This document shows positions 8,774-17,932 of a stretch of DNA of 64,000 nt, one piece after another; position 1 is the first letter of the stretch; each line of letters begins with the position of its first letter. Both the position numbers and the translations under genes were made by a program. The DNA is from Polynucleobacter ibericus (GTDB taxonomy: Bacteria; Pseudomonadota; Gammaproteobacteria; Burkholderiales; Burkholderiaceae): the NCBI RefSeq assembly GCF_018687955.1, contig NZ_CP061309.1, forward strand, positions 124,001 to 188,000, given 5' to 3'. The notes under the pieces were generated by a model that made no database searches, was not told where the DNA came from, and saw only the letters and a program-made list of their open reading frames with translations.

Positions 8774-9517
8774 ATCAGTCCAGGTACCATCCACCCACTG
8801 AATGGGTGAAGCCTGATGATCAATCAGCCATTGATTGGCTTTAGTGAAGTGACCGCAGCTTACTTTGCCTCCCGGCTCCAAAAAAGGCCTACCTGTTTTG
8901 TAAACACCCAAACCAGAGGGGTGGGAAGATTGCAAAACCAATTGACCTAAACCACTTTCAATTAATGGCAATTTAGATTGGGCGTGACCACCCCAAAGCA
9001 TCCAGACCAAATTTGGCTTTTGTTTTACCAAAGCGGTAATAAGCATATCAATCAGACTTTTCCATCCCAAATTGGTATGACTACCTGCCTCACCCAGTTT
9101 GACGCTTAAGGCGGTATTGAGAAGTAGCACGCCTTGTTTGGCCCAGTCATGAAGATCTCCATTGTGTAGAGCCCCAAATCCTTCTAGTGCAAGCGCTTTG
9201 CTGATATTTCGGAGTGAGCTTGGAAATGTGCGTGAGTTCACTGCAATCTCTGCGGGAATCGAAAAAGCCAATCCTTGTGCCAGTCCCGGTGAGTGATAAG
9301 GGTCTTGACCGAGGATGACCACTTTTACTGAGTTAACAGGGCAAAGCTTGAGGGCTTTAAAAAAGTTTCGAGGTTCAGGCCTTACAGTGTTCGGATCTAA
9401 ATCCAAAACACTTTGTAAATTTTTCTCTAGTGATTGCCAATCTGTTGAGTTGAAATAATCTCCTAGTAATTCTTGCCAATCATTTGGGATATCGTCTTTT
9501 GAAAATAGCGCTTTCAA
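8762..9517 (-). CDS. ung: Uracil-DNA glycosylase, family 1
   Basis: It excises uracil from DNA, arising from cytosine deamination or dUTP incorporation. The 251-residue protein has the catalytic water-activating loop GQDPYH at 70-75 (Asp72), LLLNTALSV (131-139) and the leucine-loop histidine His199. The leucine loop reads HPSGLG where most family-1 enzymes have HPSPLS; the wedge Leu203 is kept. The start is TTG at 9517, the only early in-frame start seen. It follows the M61 peptidase gene by 6 bases. Confidence 0.92.
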   Translation of the reverse strand: MKALFSKDDIPNDWQELLGDYFNSTDWQSLEKNLQSVLDLDPNTVRPEPRNFFKALKLCPVNSVKVVILGQDPYHSPGLAQGLAFSIPAEIAVNSRTFPSSLRNISKALALEGFGALHNGDLHDWAKQGVLLLNTALSVKLGEAGSHTNLGWKSLIDMLITALVKQKPNLVWMLWGGHAQSKLPLIESGLGQLVLQSSHPSGLGVYKTGRPFLEPGGKVSCGHFTKANQWLIDHQASPIQWVDGTWTDLFS

Positions 9518-9523
9518 TTTCGG

Positions 9524-11299
9524 TCAAGCATCTTTCTTGGGTATTAGTTCATACTGCGCCGGTACTGGACTAGATTGCAGTGAGACCATACGTTCATGCT
9601 CAAGATCATCGCGATAGAAGGTAATGCGAGTATGAGTATTTTCAGAAAGGCTGCCTAAGACCCGATCCCAGCGTGCGCTGGTGATGCGCTGCCCATCGAG
9701 ACTAGCCAGTAAATCTCCAGCTGCAAGGCCTGCGGCTTGAGCAAGCCCACCGTCAAGAACGTGGGTAACTTTTAGCCAGCCGTTGGCATCGGTATGTCGC
9801 ATGCCAAACTGCAACTTCCGCTTTTCTAAAGTGGATAGAGATTTAGGTTTTACAGAAACAAGAGTTGAGCCAAGCCATTTTTGCAGAGGAATATCTTCAA
9901 CCCCAAAAATGTAGCGCGTCTTTATTTCATGCCAAGTTTTACTAAAACCTTCACCTAGCAATTCGAAAATTAAATCATCTAAACCGTCTTCTGCAATCCC
10001 ATTGCTACCATGCTTATGCCAAAGAAGGCGCATCAGGTCGTCTAGAGATTGCTTGCCCTTAGAGAAAGTGCGAATTTGTAAATCGAGACCAAGCGCAAGT
10101 AAGGCGCCTTTGCCGTAGTAGCTCACGACTGCATTGGGAGTGTTCTCGTCAGCTTGGTAATATTTGGTCCAAGCATCAAAAGAGCTATCAGCTAAGCTTT
10201 GCTTCTGGCGTCCAGGGCTGCGCAAGATCCCATTCCAATTGTCTGCAACTAGCTTTAAATAGGTTTTGAGATCGATTCGTTTGCTACGTAATAGTTGAAG
10301 GTCATCGTAATAGCTGGTGAAGCCTTCAAACACCCATAAGAGGCGTGTGTGATTACGTTTGGCTAAATCATAAGGCTGGAAAGCTTTGGGCTGAATACGC
10401 TTCACCAGCCATGCATGAAAATACTCGTGACTACATAAACCTAGAAATTCTCTATAAGCAGTTTCTTCACAGAGAATGTTTTCTTGAGGAATTTGATCGC
10501 GTCGGCAGAGGAGTGCAGTGCTATTGCGATGCTCCAGACCGCCGTAGCCATTCAAAACGGCATTGACCAAGAACAGATATTCCCCAAATGGCGCGCGCTT
10601 AGTTTTAGGCTCAAAGAGATTGATGGTGCTGGTGCAGATAGCTTGCAGATCATCTACAAGACGCTTGGCATCAATAATGTGATTACATCCCTGAATTGCC
10701 ATCCGGTGAGCAACACCATTGGACTTCCAGTGCACAATTTGGAAGTCACCCATAGCTACAGGATGATCTATCAGATCTCCATAGTTTTGCGCCAGATAAA
10801 AACCAAACCCTCTAACATCAGTTTTCACTTCTCTTAAAGTAGTTTGTACTGTCCAGTGATCGGCAAAGGCAAGCTCTGGCGCAGTGATGGCGAGTGAGCA
10901 AGGTAAGTCCTCTTGCCCCTTAACAGCCAGACACAAGCTAGTGGCATTAAAGAATGCTCTTTCAGTGTCTAAATAGGCTGCACGTACCGATGAGTCAAAA
11001 GCATAAACAGTACTGAGGATCTCTACAGGGCCATTAACAGGGGGTAAGCGCCAATGGTCGTTGTCGATACGTTCGAGCGCAATTTTTTTCCTAGTGCCTG
11101 CGCTTGAATAAGCCTCGATGGATTCAATTTGCTTACTGAAGTCACGAATTAAATAACTGCCCGGAATCCAGGCAGGCATTTGTAGTACTTGACCCTCGGG
11201 ATCAGGGTTGGCTATAAACAGCTTTACACGAAAGTGATGACCATGAAGATCGGCAGGCCAGACCGTGTATTGAATTTCAGGTAAGTCAGCATGATTCAT
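9524..11299 (-). CDS. M61-family metallopeptidase with PDZ domain
   Basis: A 591-residue M61 (glycyl aminopeptidase-type) protein. An N-terminal beta-rich domain contains the conserved MPAWIPGSYLIRDF (41-54). GGLEH lies at 253-257, zinc-binding HEYFH at 291-295, and the downstream ligand Glu325 is in EGFTSYY. A PDZ domain occupies roughly 495-575, with AAGLAAGDLLASLDG as its core. No signal peptide is evident, so a cytosolic location is likely. Members cut N-terminal Gly/Ala peptides; the physiological substrate is unknown. It is 3 bases downstream of dsbC. Confidence 0.88.
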   Translation of the reverse strand: MNHADLPEIQYTVWPADLHGHHFRVKLFIANPDPEGQVLQMPAWIPGSYLIRDFSKQIESIEAYSSAGTRKKIALERIDNDHWRLPPVNGPVEILSTVYAFDSSVRAAYLDTERAFFNATSLCLAVKGQEDLPCSLAITAPELAFADHWTVQTTLREVKTDVRGFGFYLAQNYGDLIDHPVAMGDFQIVHWKSNGVAHRMAIQGCNHIIDAKRLVDDLQAICTSTINLFEPKTKRAPFGEYLFLVNAVLNGYGGLEHRNSTALLCRRDQIPQENILCEETAYREFLGLCSHEYFHAWLVKRIQPKAFQPYDLAKRNHTRLLWVFEGFTSYYDDLQLLRSKRIDLKTYLKLVADNWNGILRSPGRQKQSLADSSFDAWTKYYQADENTPNAVVSYYGKGALLALGLDLQIRTFSKGKQSLDDLMRLLWHKHGSNGIAEDGLDDLIFELLGEGFSKTWHEIKTRYIFGVEDIPLQKWLGSTLVSVKPKSLSTLEKRKLQFGMRHTDANGWLKVTHVLDGGLAQAAGLAAGDLLASLDGQRITSARWDRVLGSLSENTHTRITFYRDDLEHERMVSLQSSPVPAQYELIPKKDA

Positions 11300-11301
11300 G
11301 A

Positions 11302-12024
11302 TTATTTCAGTGAATTAAATTTCTTTTCGATATCGGTAATTTGTACGGCGCCAGGGAAGCGGCTGCCGTCAGTGAAGAAAAGGGTTGGAGTACCTGTAAC
11401 TCCATAGGTCTTGGCAAAAGCCATATTTTTATCAAGGGGTGTACTGCATTCGCCCTTGCCGCTTGGAGTGATGCCACTAATCATCCAATCCATATAGGCC
11501 TTATTTTGATCCGCAGAGCACCAAATTTGTTTTGATTTCTGAGCGGAGTCAGCCGACAAAATTGGGATTAAGTACGTGTAGATCGTGACGTTATCAAGCT
11601 GCTGTAGCGATTTTTCTAGACGCTTACAGTAGCCACAGTTGGGGTCGGAGAAGACTGCTAATTGACGACTACCGTTACCGCGGACATTTTTGATGGCGTT
11701 AGCAGGTATCAAGTCGCTCCACTTGATCCTGTTTAAGTCTGCTTGCCTTTGCTCGGTAATATTTTTGCCCGTAGCAAGTTCAATAATTTCTCCCTGAATG
11801 AGATATTTCCCAGAAGCATCTGTATAAAAAACATCATTGCCAACCAGAACCTCATATAAGCCGGAAACAGGAGCTGGTGAAACACTCTTCACTTTGGCAT
11901 TAGCGCCCAACTTTTTTTGGATTTCTGTTTTTATTTGCTGTTCAGGTTGGGCATGAAGCGGGCCAGAACAAATGAGAGCTACGCTAATTAATGCAATGGC
12001 TGATAAGAGTTTATTCAAAATCAA
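11302..12024 (-). CDS. dsbC: Thiol:disulfide interchange protein DsbC
   Basis: A periplasmic disulfide isomerase that reshuffles wrong disulfides in secreted proteins. Residues 1-25 are a signal peptide with likely cleavage after LHA. A DsbC/G dimerisation domain follows (about 30-95), then the thioredoxin domain with CGYC at 130-133 and the cis-Pro GTPTLFF near 214. Its electron donor DsbD is not in the window. The start is TTG at 12024: an AGGAG lies three bases upstream, and any later start would cut off the signal peptide. It overlaps the end of the Ubi-hydroxylase gene by 14 bases. Confidence 0.92.
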   Translation of the reverse strand: MILNKLLSAIALISVALICSGPLHAQPEQQIKTEIQKKLGANAKVKSVSPAPVSGLYEVLVGNDVFYTDASGKYLIQGEIIELATGKNITEQRQADLNRIKWSDLIPANAIKNVRGNGSRQLAVFSDPNCGYCKRLEKSLQQLDNVTIYTYLIPILSADSAQKSKQIWCSADQNKAYMDWMISGITPSGKGECSTPLDKNMAFAKTYGVTGTPTLFFTDGSRFPGAVQITDIEKKFNSLK

Positions 12025-13285
12025 TTTCTCCTAAGGCGCGTTCAATTAAGCGCTGTTTTATAAAGTGGCTTTTATTCACAAGACCTAGACCCCAATTGCG
12101 AAGTTGTCTTTCAGTACTGCTACTCGCAGAAAATAATTTCTTAAGTTTATCGGTTACCCATAAAAGTGCGCTCGTATCACCCTGGCGTTGTCGTTCGTAA
12201 CGGCGAAGCAGCACTAGGTCGCTTGGCGAGCGGAAAGACTCACGCTTACCTAAAATATTGAGCAATACCGCAACATCTCGCAAGCCCAGATTAAGACCTT
12301 GGCCAGCTAATGGATGCATCACATGAGCTGCATCACCAATGAGCACAACCTTGGGAAGAGCTTCGGGCCCAATAAATCGTTTGGCTCGGATTTTTCTCAA
12401 AGGGAAGGCTGCAGGGCTTGAGTTGAGGGTTAGTTCGCCTAATTGCTTAAGAATTGCGCCATTGGCGATAGCTGCAAATTGATCCAACCATTGAGATTGA
12501 TCTAGTTTTAATAACTCCTCAGCATGCTCTGGTGAGGTGGACCAAACCATGGAGACTTGCTTTCCGGGTAGGGGCAACATGGCAACGATATCGCCGCCTG
12601 GCAAGAACCACTGAAAGGCAGTTTCTAAATGTGGATGAGTGCAAAGCCAGTTAGCCACAACTGCACTTTGTGAATAACTTTCTTCACTGACGCTGATACC
12701 TAGTTCATTGCGAATCGGGGAATTAGCCCCATCAGCTGCAATTACTAGTTGCGCACGAATACTGCCACCATTTTTTAAATGTAGCGTACTGCCCTCGGCA
12801 TCAACAATAATCCGTTCTACTGCATCGTTAATGCGCTCCAATTTATTTTGAAAGCGCGAGGCTTGATCAATCGTGTGCTCAATGAGATTCGATTCTCCAA
12901 TCCAGGCAAGTTGCGGTGTGCCCGCTTCAAATGCAGAGAGATGAAGGAAATCATCTTTTTCGCCGCGATCACCATAGATCCGCATATCTCGAACTGGCTG
13001 CAAGCGACTGTGATCGAGCGCATCCCAAATTTGTAAGTGGGCTAGCAATTTTTGGGTACTCGGGGAAAAAGCATAAATTCTTTGACCCCATTGATGTCCC
13101 TGTGGGTTAGAAACGTTTTGCCCTAAATCAGGGGCAATCTCGACGGTATGAAGACCAAGCTGGGCGAGCCCTAGGGCACAGGCCTTACCGGCAATGCCTC
13201 CGCCAACCACCGCGACATCCACAGCGCGGTTTTGAGAGCTGGTGATCGAGGACTTTGAGAGGTGATTTTGGTGAACTTCTGACAT
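12011..13285 (-). CDS. UbiH/UbiF/Coq6-family FAD-dependent hydroxylase
   Basis: A 424-residue flavoprotein monooxygenase of the ubiquinone-ring hydroxylase group. The dinucleotide-binding GGGIAG is at 28-33, and the second FAD motif GDAAHVMHPLAGQGLNLG is near 316-333. The family adds hydroxyls at C1, C5 or C6 of the ring; which position this one serves cannot be told. A Coq7-type C6 hydroxylase is encoded at 28355, so this is more likely a C1 or C5 enzyme. It heads the ubi-dsbC-M61-ung run, 40 bases divergent from ychF. Confidence 0.85.
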   Translation of the reverse strand: MSEVHQNHLSKSSITSSQNRAVDVAVVGGGIAGKACALGLAQLGLHTVEIAPDLGQNVSNPQGHQWGQRIYAFSPSTQKLLAHLQIWDALDHSRLQPVRDMRIYGDRGEKDDFLHLSAFEAGTPQLAWIGESNLIEHTIDQASRFQNKLERINDAVERIIVDAEGSTLHLKNGGSIRAQLVIAADGANSPIRNELGISVSEESYSQSAVVANWLCTHPHLETAFQWFLPGGDIVAMLPLPGKQVSMVWSTSPEHAEELLKLDQSQWLDQFAAIANGAILKQLGELTLNSSPAAFPLRKIRAKRFIGPEALPKVVLIGDAAHVMHPLAGQGLNLGLRDVAVLLNILGKRESFRSPSDLVLLRRYERQRQGDTSALLWVTDKLKKLFSASSSTERQLRNWGLGLVNKSHFIKQRLIERALGEIDFE

Positions 13286-13325
13286 AACTCGATGATATCG
13301 AAACCAGCCCCTTTACAATACGGAT

Positions 13326-14420
13326 ATGTCTTTGAAATGTGGCATCGTCGGCCTGCCTAACGTCGGCAAATCTACCCTCTTTAATGCGCTTACCAAGGCT
13401 GGGATCGCAGCGGAAAACTATCCTTTCTGCACGATTGAGCCAAATGTGGGCGTTGTAGAGGTTCCTGACCCCCGTCTAGCCGCTTTGGCTGAGATCGTGA
13501 AGCCTGAGCGCATCCTACCGGCAGCTGTCGAATTTGTCGATATTGCTGGTTTGGTAGCTGGCGCCTCAAAAGGCGAAGGTCTTGGCAATCAGTTTTTAGC
13601 GAATATTCGTGAAACTGACGCCATTACCCATGTCGTGCGGTGTTTTGAGGACCCCAACGTGATTCACGTTGCAGGAAAAATCGATCCAATCGCTGATATT
13701 GGTGTAATTGATACTGAATTAGCCTTGTCTGACTTAGCAACAGTTGAAAAAACTTTGAATCGCTCCAGTAAAGCTGCTAAGTCTGGGAACGACAAAGAGG
13801 CCGCTGCCTTGGTTGCTGTTCTGACTAAAGTTCAAGCCCATTTAGATTCTGCTTTGCCGGTTCGCAGTCTCAATTTGAGCGACGATGAAAAATTATTGAT
13901 TAAACCTTTGTGTTTGATCACCGCTAAGCCTGCCATGTATGTTGCGAACGTTAAAGAAGATGGCTTCTCAAACAACCCGCATCTTGAAGCGGTAAAGCAG
14001 CATGCAGCAAAAGAGGGTGCTCCTGTTGTGGCAGTCTGCGCTGCTATTGAAGCGGAAATTGCCGACTTAGATGAAGCCGATAAGATTGAGTTCTTAGCCG
14101 ACTTAGGTATGGAGGAGCCAGGCTTAGATCGCGTAATTCGTGCCGGCTATTCATTACTCGGCTTGCAAACGTATTTCACGGCAGGGGTTAAAGAGGTGCG
14201 CGCCTGGACTATCCACGTCGGTGATACAGCACCCCAAGCTGCCGGTGTTATTCATACCGACTTTGAGCGCGGCTTTATTCGTGCCCAAACTATTTCTTAC
14301 GATGACTTCGTGCAGTTCAAAGGAGAGTCTGGTGCTAAAGAGGCAGGCAAGATGCGCGCCGAAGGCAAGGAGTATGTTGTTAAAGATGGAGATGTGCTGA
14401 ACTTCTTATTCAACGTCTAA
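13326..14420 (+). CDS. ychF: Redox-regulated ribosome-binding ATPase YchF (OLA1)
   Basis: A 364-residue Obg-family P-loop protein that hydrolyses ATP rather than GTP and associates with ribosomes. It shows GLPNVGKST (9-17), switch [11 protein letters not shown] (31-40), DIAGL (72-76), a coiled-coil insertion, and a C-terminal TGS domain with [20 protein letters not shown]. The length is typical. In other organisms it acts in stress response and translation quality control. It is monocistronic, ended by a strong terminator. Confidence 0.97.
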   Translation: MSLKCGIVGLPNVGKSTLFNALTKAGIAAENYPFCTIEPNVGVVEVPDPRLAALAEIVKPERILPAAVEFVDIAGLVAGASKGEGLGNQFLANIRETDAITHVVRCFEDPNVIHVAGKIDPIADIGVIDTELALSDLATVEKTLNRSSKAAKSGNDKEAAALVAVLTKVQAHLDSALPVRSLNLSDDEKLLIKPLCLITAKPAMYVANVKEDGFSNNPHLEAVKQHAAKEGAPVVAVCAAIEAEIADLDEADKIEFLADLGMEEPGLDRVIRAGYSLLGLQTYFTAGVKEVRAWTIHVGDTAPQAAGVIHTDFERGFIRAQTISYDDFVQFKGESGAKEAGKMRAEGKEYVVKDGDVLNFLFNV

Positions 14421-14440
14421 AAGCCGTATCTTTACCCAAT

Positions 14441-14466
14441 AAAAAAGCCCTTTTCAGGGCTTTTTT
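14441..14466. terminator. Intrinsic terminator after ychF
   Basis: AAAAAAGCCCT pairs with AGGGCTTTTTT around a 4-base loop. A and T runs on both sides let it work for ychF and for the convergent regulator gene at 14494. Confidence 0.88.
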
Positions 14467-14493
14467 GCTTAAATAGACGAATAGATTTGGTTT

Positions 14494-14844
14494 TTAAACC
14501 GCCTTAACTGCCTTTTCTAAGCATTTAGAAATTTCTTCATAGCGCTTGAGCGCCATCTTGGTAGGTAATACCTCTTTTTTGCGACCATCCTCATTGGCCG
14601 CCATTTTGATGTAACCCAAAGCGCTCAGATTTTTAAGGCGCCCATGTAATGTGGCTTGTGAGCCTAAATCTGCTAAAGCAATGAGGTCACCAACTAAAAT
14701 TGCTTGCTTAGTTTGGGCGCATGAAACAATCTTATCCAGCAGACTCTCTTCAATGCAATCGAGCTTCTTTCCTGGGTTGATGCGATCAATTGCATCAATC
14801 AGGTTGAGAAACTTAATGTAAGAAGAGGTTTTTATAGTAGACAT
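14494..14844 (-). CDS. Small winged-helix transcriptional regulator (uncharacterised)
   Basis: A 116-residue basic protein. Residues about 45-80 read as a helix-turn-helix, with LGSQATLHGRLKNLSALGYI as turn and recognition helix. A short wing follows, with NEDGRKKEVLPTKMAL around the hairpin. This is the MarR/PadR-like wHTH layout, but I do not recognise a named family. There is no ligand-binding domain. A perfect 24-bp palindrome lies 19 bases upstream of its start, just after a candidate -10 box, which suggests autorepression. The adjacent divergent gene encodes a MASE1-like membrane protein. Confidence 0.65.
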   Translation of the reverse strand: MSTIKTSSYIKFLNLIDAIDRINPGKKLDCIEESLLDKIVSCAQTKQAILVGDLIALADLGSQATLHGRLKNLSALGYIKMAANEDGRKKEVLPTKMALKRYEEISKCLEKAVKAV

Positions 14845-14862
14845 ATTTCTTGGTAATAATTA

Positions 14863-14886
14863 GATATTAGCTTTAAAGCTAATATC
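14863..14886. promoter_or_regulatory. Perfect 24-bp palindrome, candidate operator
   Basis: The half GATATTAGCTTT is followed directly by its exact reverse complement, with no spacer. It sits between the regulator's start codon (14844) and its predicted -10 box (14887-14892), so a bound dimer would cover the transcription start. It is the natural candidate for the binding site of the winged-helix protein encoded next to it. It is not followed by a T tract, so a terminator role is unlikely. Confidence 0.6.
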
Positions 14887-14915
14887 AGTTTATTCCCTAA
14901 TCCTAGTTTTAGCAA
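14887..14915 (-). promoter_or_regulatory. Candidate sigma70 promoter for the winged-helix regulator
   Basis: On the minus strand, TTGCTA (14910-14915) and TAAACT (14887-14892) are separated by exactly 17 bases. Transcription would start inside the 24-bp palindrome. Both boxes are close to consensus but not perfect. Confidence 0.45.
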
Positions 14916-14957
14916 TTGACCGACATCAATTAAAAGAATTAATCCATACTGAATGCA

Positions 14958-15527
14958 ATGTCAAAATTTTTAAAGATTTCTGTAGAGTTGTTTATTGGGT
15001 GCGTAATTAGTGCGATGGCGTACACATTACTTTTTTATTTAAATGGATGGTTAACCGACAGCTTAGTTTTTGGCTTGGGCGTAAATTGGATTTATCTACC
15101 TGCCGGCCTACGCTTATTTTTGACCTTGATTTTTGGTTTGCCCGGTGCCGTTGGTATTGCAATAGCTTCATTTTTAATTAGTTATTACGGCGCTTTCCCA
15201 CAAGAATTAACTCTCTGTATTGGCACTGGATTGATTTCAGGATTTGCACCTTACTTAGCCAGATATTTTGTATTTAGCAATCTTCGACTTGAGTCAGATC
15301 TCAGTAATTTGAACTTCCCAAAGTTGATTGCTTGTATTTTGATTTATTCCTTGCTCTCCGCAGGATTACATCAGTGGTGGTTTTCAACGATGGACCTAGA
15401 CGATACAGGAAGCCTTAATCACTTCGCAGTCATGTTTATTGGCGATGTACTGGGTTCGCTACTGCTAATTTCTTTGATCAAATACTGTCTTGATCTATTG
15501 AGAAAAGCTAGGAGAACAGCTCACTAA
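14958..15527 (+). CDS. MASE1-like integral membrane protein
   Basis: A 189-residue protein with about five to six membrane helices. [17 protein letters not shown] (44-60), followed by [10 protein letters not shown], and [16 protein letters not shown] near the C-terminus resemble the MASE1 sensory membrane domain. MASE1 normally sits in front of a GGDEF, EAL or histidine-kinase domain. Here it ends in a short basic tail (LRKARRTAH) with no output domain. It is divergent from the winged-helix regulator, and its 3' end overlaps trpC (opposite strand) by 20 bases. No clear ribosome-binding site is visible. Function unknown; the domain likeness is my reading only. Confidence 0.55.
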   Translation: MSKFLKISVELFIGCVISAMAYTLLFYLNGWLTDSLVFGLGVNWIYLPAGLRLFLTLIFGLPGAVGIAIASFLISYYGAFPQELTLCIGTGLISGFAPYLARYFVFSNLRLESDLSNLNFPKLIACILIYSLLSAGLHQWWFSTMDLDDTGSLNHFAVMFIGDVLGSLLLISLIKYCLDLLRKARRTAH

Positions 15528-16311
15528 GGGCTGCACCTGGATCTGAAGCGCGCATGAATGCTTCTCCAACCAGGAAGGCGTTAATCTGATTGTTGCGCAT
15601 GAGCTCTACGTCAGCACGATTCAAGATGCCAGACTCTGTCACTAAGGTTTTATTGCTAGGAACCATCGACATTAAAGAGAGGGTGGTTTGTAGAGTCACA
15701 TCAAAGGTTTTGAGATTACGGTTATTAATACCTAGTAATGGGGTCTTCAGTTCAAGTGCCTGCTCTAATTCTGGGGCATTGTGCACTTCAACTAAAACAT
15801 CTAGCCCTAATTCATGAGCGCATGCTTCAAGCTCTTTCATTTGATTTAACTCTAGGCAGGCCACGATCAGCAAGATGGCATCGGCGCCAATGGCGCGAGC
15901 TTCATACACTTGATAAGGGTCTATTGTGAAGTCTTTGCGCAATACTGGTATGTTGCATGCAGCACGAGCTTGCTGTAGATACGCATTGCAACCCTGGAAA
16001 TAGTCTTGATCAGTTAGGACTGATAAACAAGCGGCACCATGTTTTTCATAGGACTGAGCAATAGCAGCTGGCAAGAAGTTTTCGCGCAAGATTCCTTTGC
16101 TAGGGCTCGCTTTTTTAATCTCGGTAATCACTCCGGCTTTGCCGGAAGAGATCTTGTTTTCAATAGCTTTGATAAAGCCCCTTGGCTTTAGAGCAGCATC
16201 TTGATTGTTAGCTTCAGCCCGTTCACGTTGGTTGGCAAGCGAGAGTTGCTGCAGGCAACTGGCCACTTCAATTTTTTTAGTAGCAATAATTTTTTCGAGA
16301 ATATCGCTCAT
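15508..16311 (-). CDS. trpC: Indole-3-glycerol phosphate synthase
   Basis: It converts 1-(2-carboxyphenylamino)-1-deoxyribulose-5-phosphate to indole-3-glycerol phosphate in tryptophan synthesis. The TIM-barrel motifs are all present: [61 protein letters not shown], and TESGI. I chose the ATG at 16311 (MSDILEKII), giving 267 residues. The frame is open to an earlier start at 16344, which would overlap trpD and add a sequence unlike the family. It is the last gene of the operon, convergent with and overlapping the MASE1-like gene. Confidence 0.95.
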   Translation of the reverse strand: MSDILEKIIATKKIEVASCLQQLSLANQRERAEANNQDAALKPRGFIKAIENKISSGKAGVITEIKKASPSKGILRENFLPAAIAQSYEKHGAACLSVLTDQDYFQGCNAYLQQARAACNIPVLRKDFTIDPYQVYEARAIGADAILLIVACLELNQMKELEACAHELGLDVLVEVHNAPELEQALELKTPLLGINNRNLKTFDVTLQTTLSLMSMVPSNKTLVTESGILNRADVELMRNNQINAFLVGEAFMRASDPGAALSELFS

Positions 16312-16321
16312 GAATAACCAA

Positions 16322-17347
16322 TTATTTAGATTGTGTTGCTGCAATAAAAGCGTCTAATTTTTGACGTGCCGCCCCAGAGGCGATAGCGGCTTTTGCTAGC
16401 GCAATACCACTAGCAATATCTTTAGCCACGCCAGCCACATAAAGTGTTGCTCCGGCATTGAGGCAAACGATATCACTCGCTGGCCCTGATTTGCCATCGA
16501 GCACATCTAAGACAATCTTTTTGGACTCTTCAGCGTTAGCAACTTTAAAACTATGGCTAGGAGCAGTACTCAATCCAAAATCTTGTGGCTGAATTTCATA
16601 TTCACGTACCACACCATCTTTGAGTTCGCCAACCAATGTCGGACCCTCTAAAGAAATCTCATCTAGACCATCTCGCCCAAAAACTACCAGCGCATGTTCC
16701 ATTCCGAGGGCTTGTAATACCCGCGCCTGAATACCTACAAGATCTGCATGAAATACGCCCATCAAAATACGTTTCGCATCGGCAGGATTGGTGAGGGGTC
16801 CCAGGATATTAAAGATCGTACGCACACCTAACTGCTTGCGGATAGGTACTACATTCTTCATGGCTGGATGATGGTTTGGGGCAAACATAAATCCTGCGCC
16901 TACCGTTGAAATGCATGCAGCAACTTGATCGGCAGATAAGGCTAGATTGACACCTAAAGCCTCTAAAACGTCAGCGCTGCCAGACTTACTGCTGACGCTG
17001 CGATTGCCGTGTTTAGCAATCTTTGCGCCTGCGCCGGCAGCTACAAACATGGCTGCGGTTGAGATATTAAATGTGTGCGCGCCATCACCACCAGTGCCCA
17101 CTACATCGACTAAATGGCTGCGATCGTCTACTTTTACTGAAGTTGCAAATTCCCGCATTACTTGCGCTGCAGCAGCGATTTCACCAACTGTTTCTTTTTT
17201 GGTACGTAAAGCAACTAGCAATCCCGCAACTAGCTCTGGTGACATTTCACCGCTCATGATGAGCCGCATCATGGCAGTCATCTCATCATGGAATAACTCG
17301 CGATGTTCAATGCAGCGTTGTAAAGCTTCTTGCGGAGTAATTGGCAT
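16322..17347 (-). CDS. trpD: Anthranilate phosphoribosyltransferase
   Basis: It transfers phosphoribose from PRPP to anthranilate. The 341-residue protein has the PRPP-binding GTGGDG (84-89) followed by NIST, then KHGNRS (112-117), and a normal length. It is not fused to TrpG, unlike in E. coli. It lies between trpG (18 bases away) and trpC. Confidence 0.97.
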   Translation of the reverse strand: MPITPQEALQRCIEHRELFHDEMTAMMRLIMSGEMSPELVAGLLVALRTKKETVGEIAAAAQVMREFATSVKVDDRSHLVDVVGTGGDGAHTFNISTAAMFVAAGAGAKIAKHGNRSVSSKSGSADVLEALGVNLALSADQVAACISTVGAGFMFAPNHHPAMKNVVPIRKQLGVRTIFNILGPLTNPADAKRILMGVFHADLVGIQARVLQALGMEHALVVFGRDGLDEISLEGPTLVGELKDGVVREYEIQPQDFGLSTAPSHSFKVANAEESKKIVLDVLDGKSGPASDIVCLNAGATLYVAGVAKDIASGIALAKAAIASGAARQKLDAFIAATQSK

Positions 17348-17365
17348 GGCGCTGTTAGTAGGCCC

Positions 17366-17932
17366 TTATTTATTTTGTAAAAAATTCTTGAGTAGGGCAT
17401 GACCATGCTCAGAAAGGATAGACTCTGGATGGAATTGCACGCCCTCAACAGCAAGTTCCTTGTGGCGTACACCCATGATTTCGCCATCCGATGAAGTTGC
17501 CGTCACCTCTAACATTGCCGGTAAGGTGCTCTTCTCAATAGCAAGTGAGTGATAACGGGTTACTTTAAATGGATCCGGCAGGTTTTTAAAGACGCCAACA
17601 CCAGTGTGATGAATGCTATCCGTTTTACCGTGCATGACCTTTTGAGCGCGAATGACTTTGCCGCCGAATGCTTCACCGATCGCTTGGTGTCCTAAGCAAA
17701 CACCGAGGATCGGAATTTGACCGGCATAGCGTTTGATAGTTTCGACAGAGATACCTGCCTCTGAAGGACTGCAAGGCCCAGGAGAGATGCAAATACGTGC
17801 AGGATTTAACTTCGCAATATCTTCTACCGTGATTTCATCATTGCGAAAGACTTTTACCTCTTCACCTAGTTCTGCAAAATATTGAACAAGGTTGTAAGTA
17901 AACGAATCATAGTTATCAATCATTAGGAGCAT
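17366..17932 (-). CDS. trpG: Anthranilate synthase component II (glutamine amidotransferase)
   Basis: It supplies ammonia from glutamine to TrpE. The class-I amidotransferase triad is visible: Cys79 in LGVCLGHQ, and His167 and Glu169 in FHPES. The start is the ATG at 17932, five bases after a strong AAGGAGG; a TTG one codon earlier has worse spacing. This start lies inside the last codons of trpE (17-base overlap), implying translational coupling. In many beta-proteobacteria the same subunit also serves 4-amino-4-deoxychorismate synthase in folate synthesis; that is possible here. Confidence 0.96.
   Translation of the reverse strand: MLLMIDNYDSFTYNLVQYFAELGEEVKVFRNDEITVEDIAKLNPARICISPGPCSPSEAGISVETIKRYAGQIPILGVCLGHQAIGEAFGGKVIRAQKVMHGKTDSIHHTGVGVFKNLPDPFKVTRYHSLAIEKSTLPAMLEVTATSSDGEIMGVRHKELAVEGVQFHPESILSEHGHALLKNFLQNK

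Noticed and set aside
16947-17402. 151-codon plus-strand ORF over trpD
   Set aside because: Antisense shadow with repetitive Ser/Thr/Pro composition; trpD motifs are clear on the minus strand.
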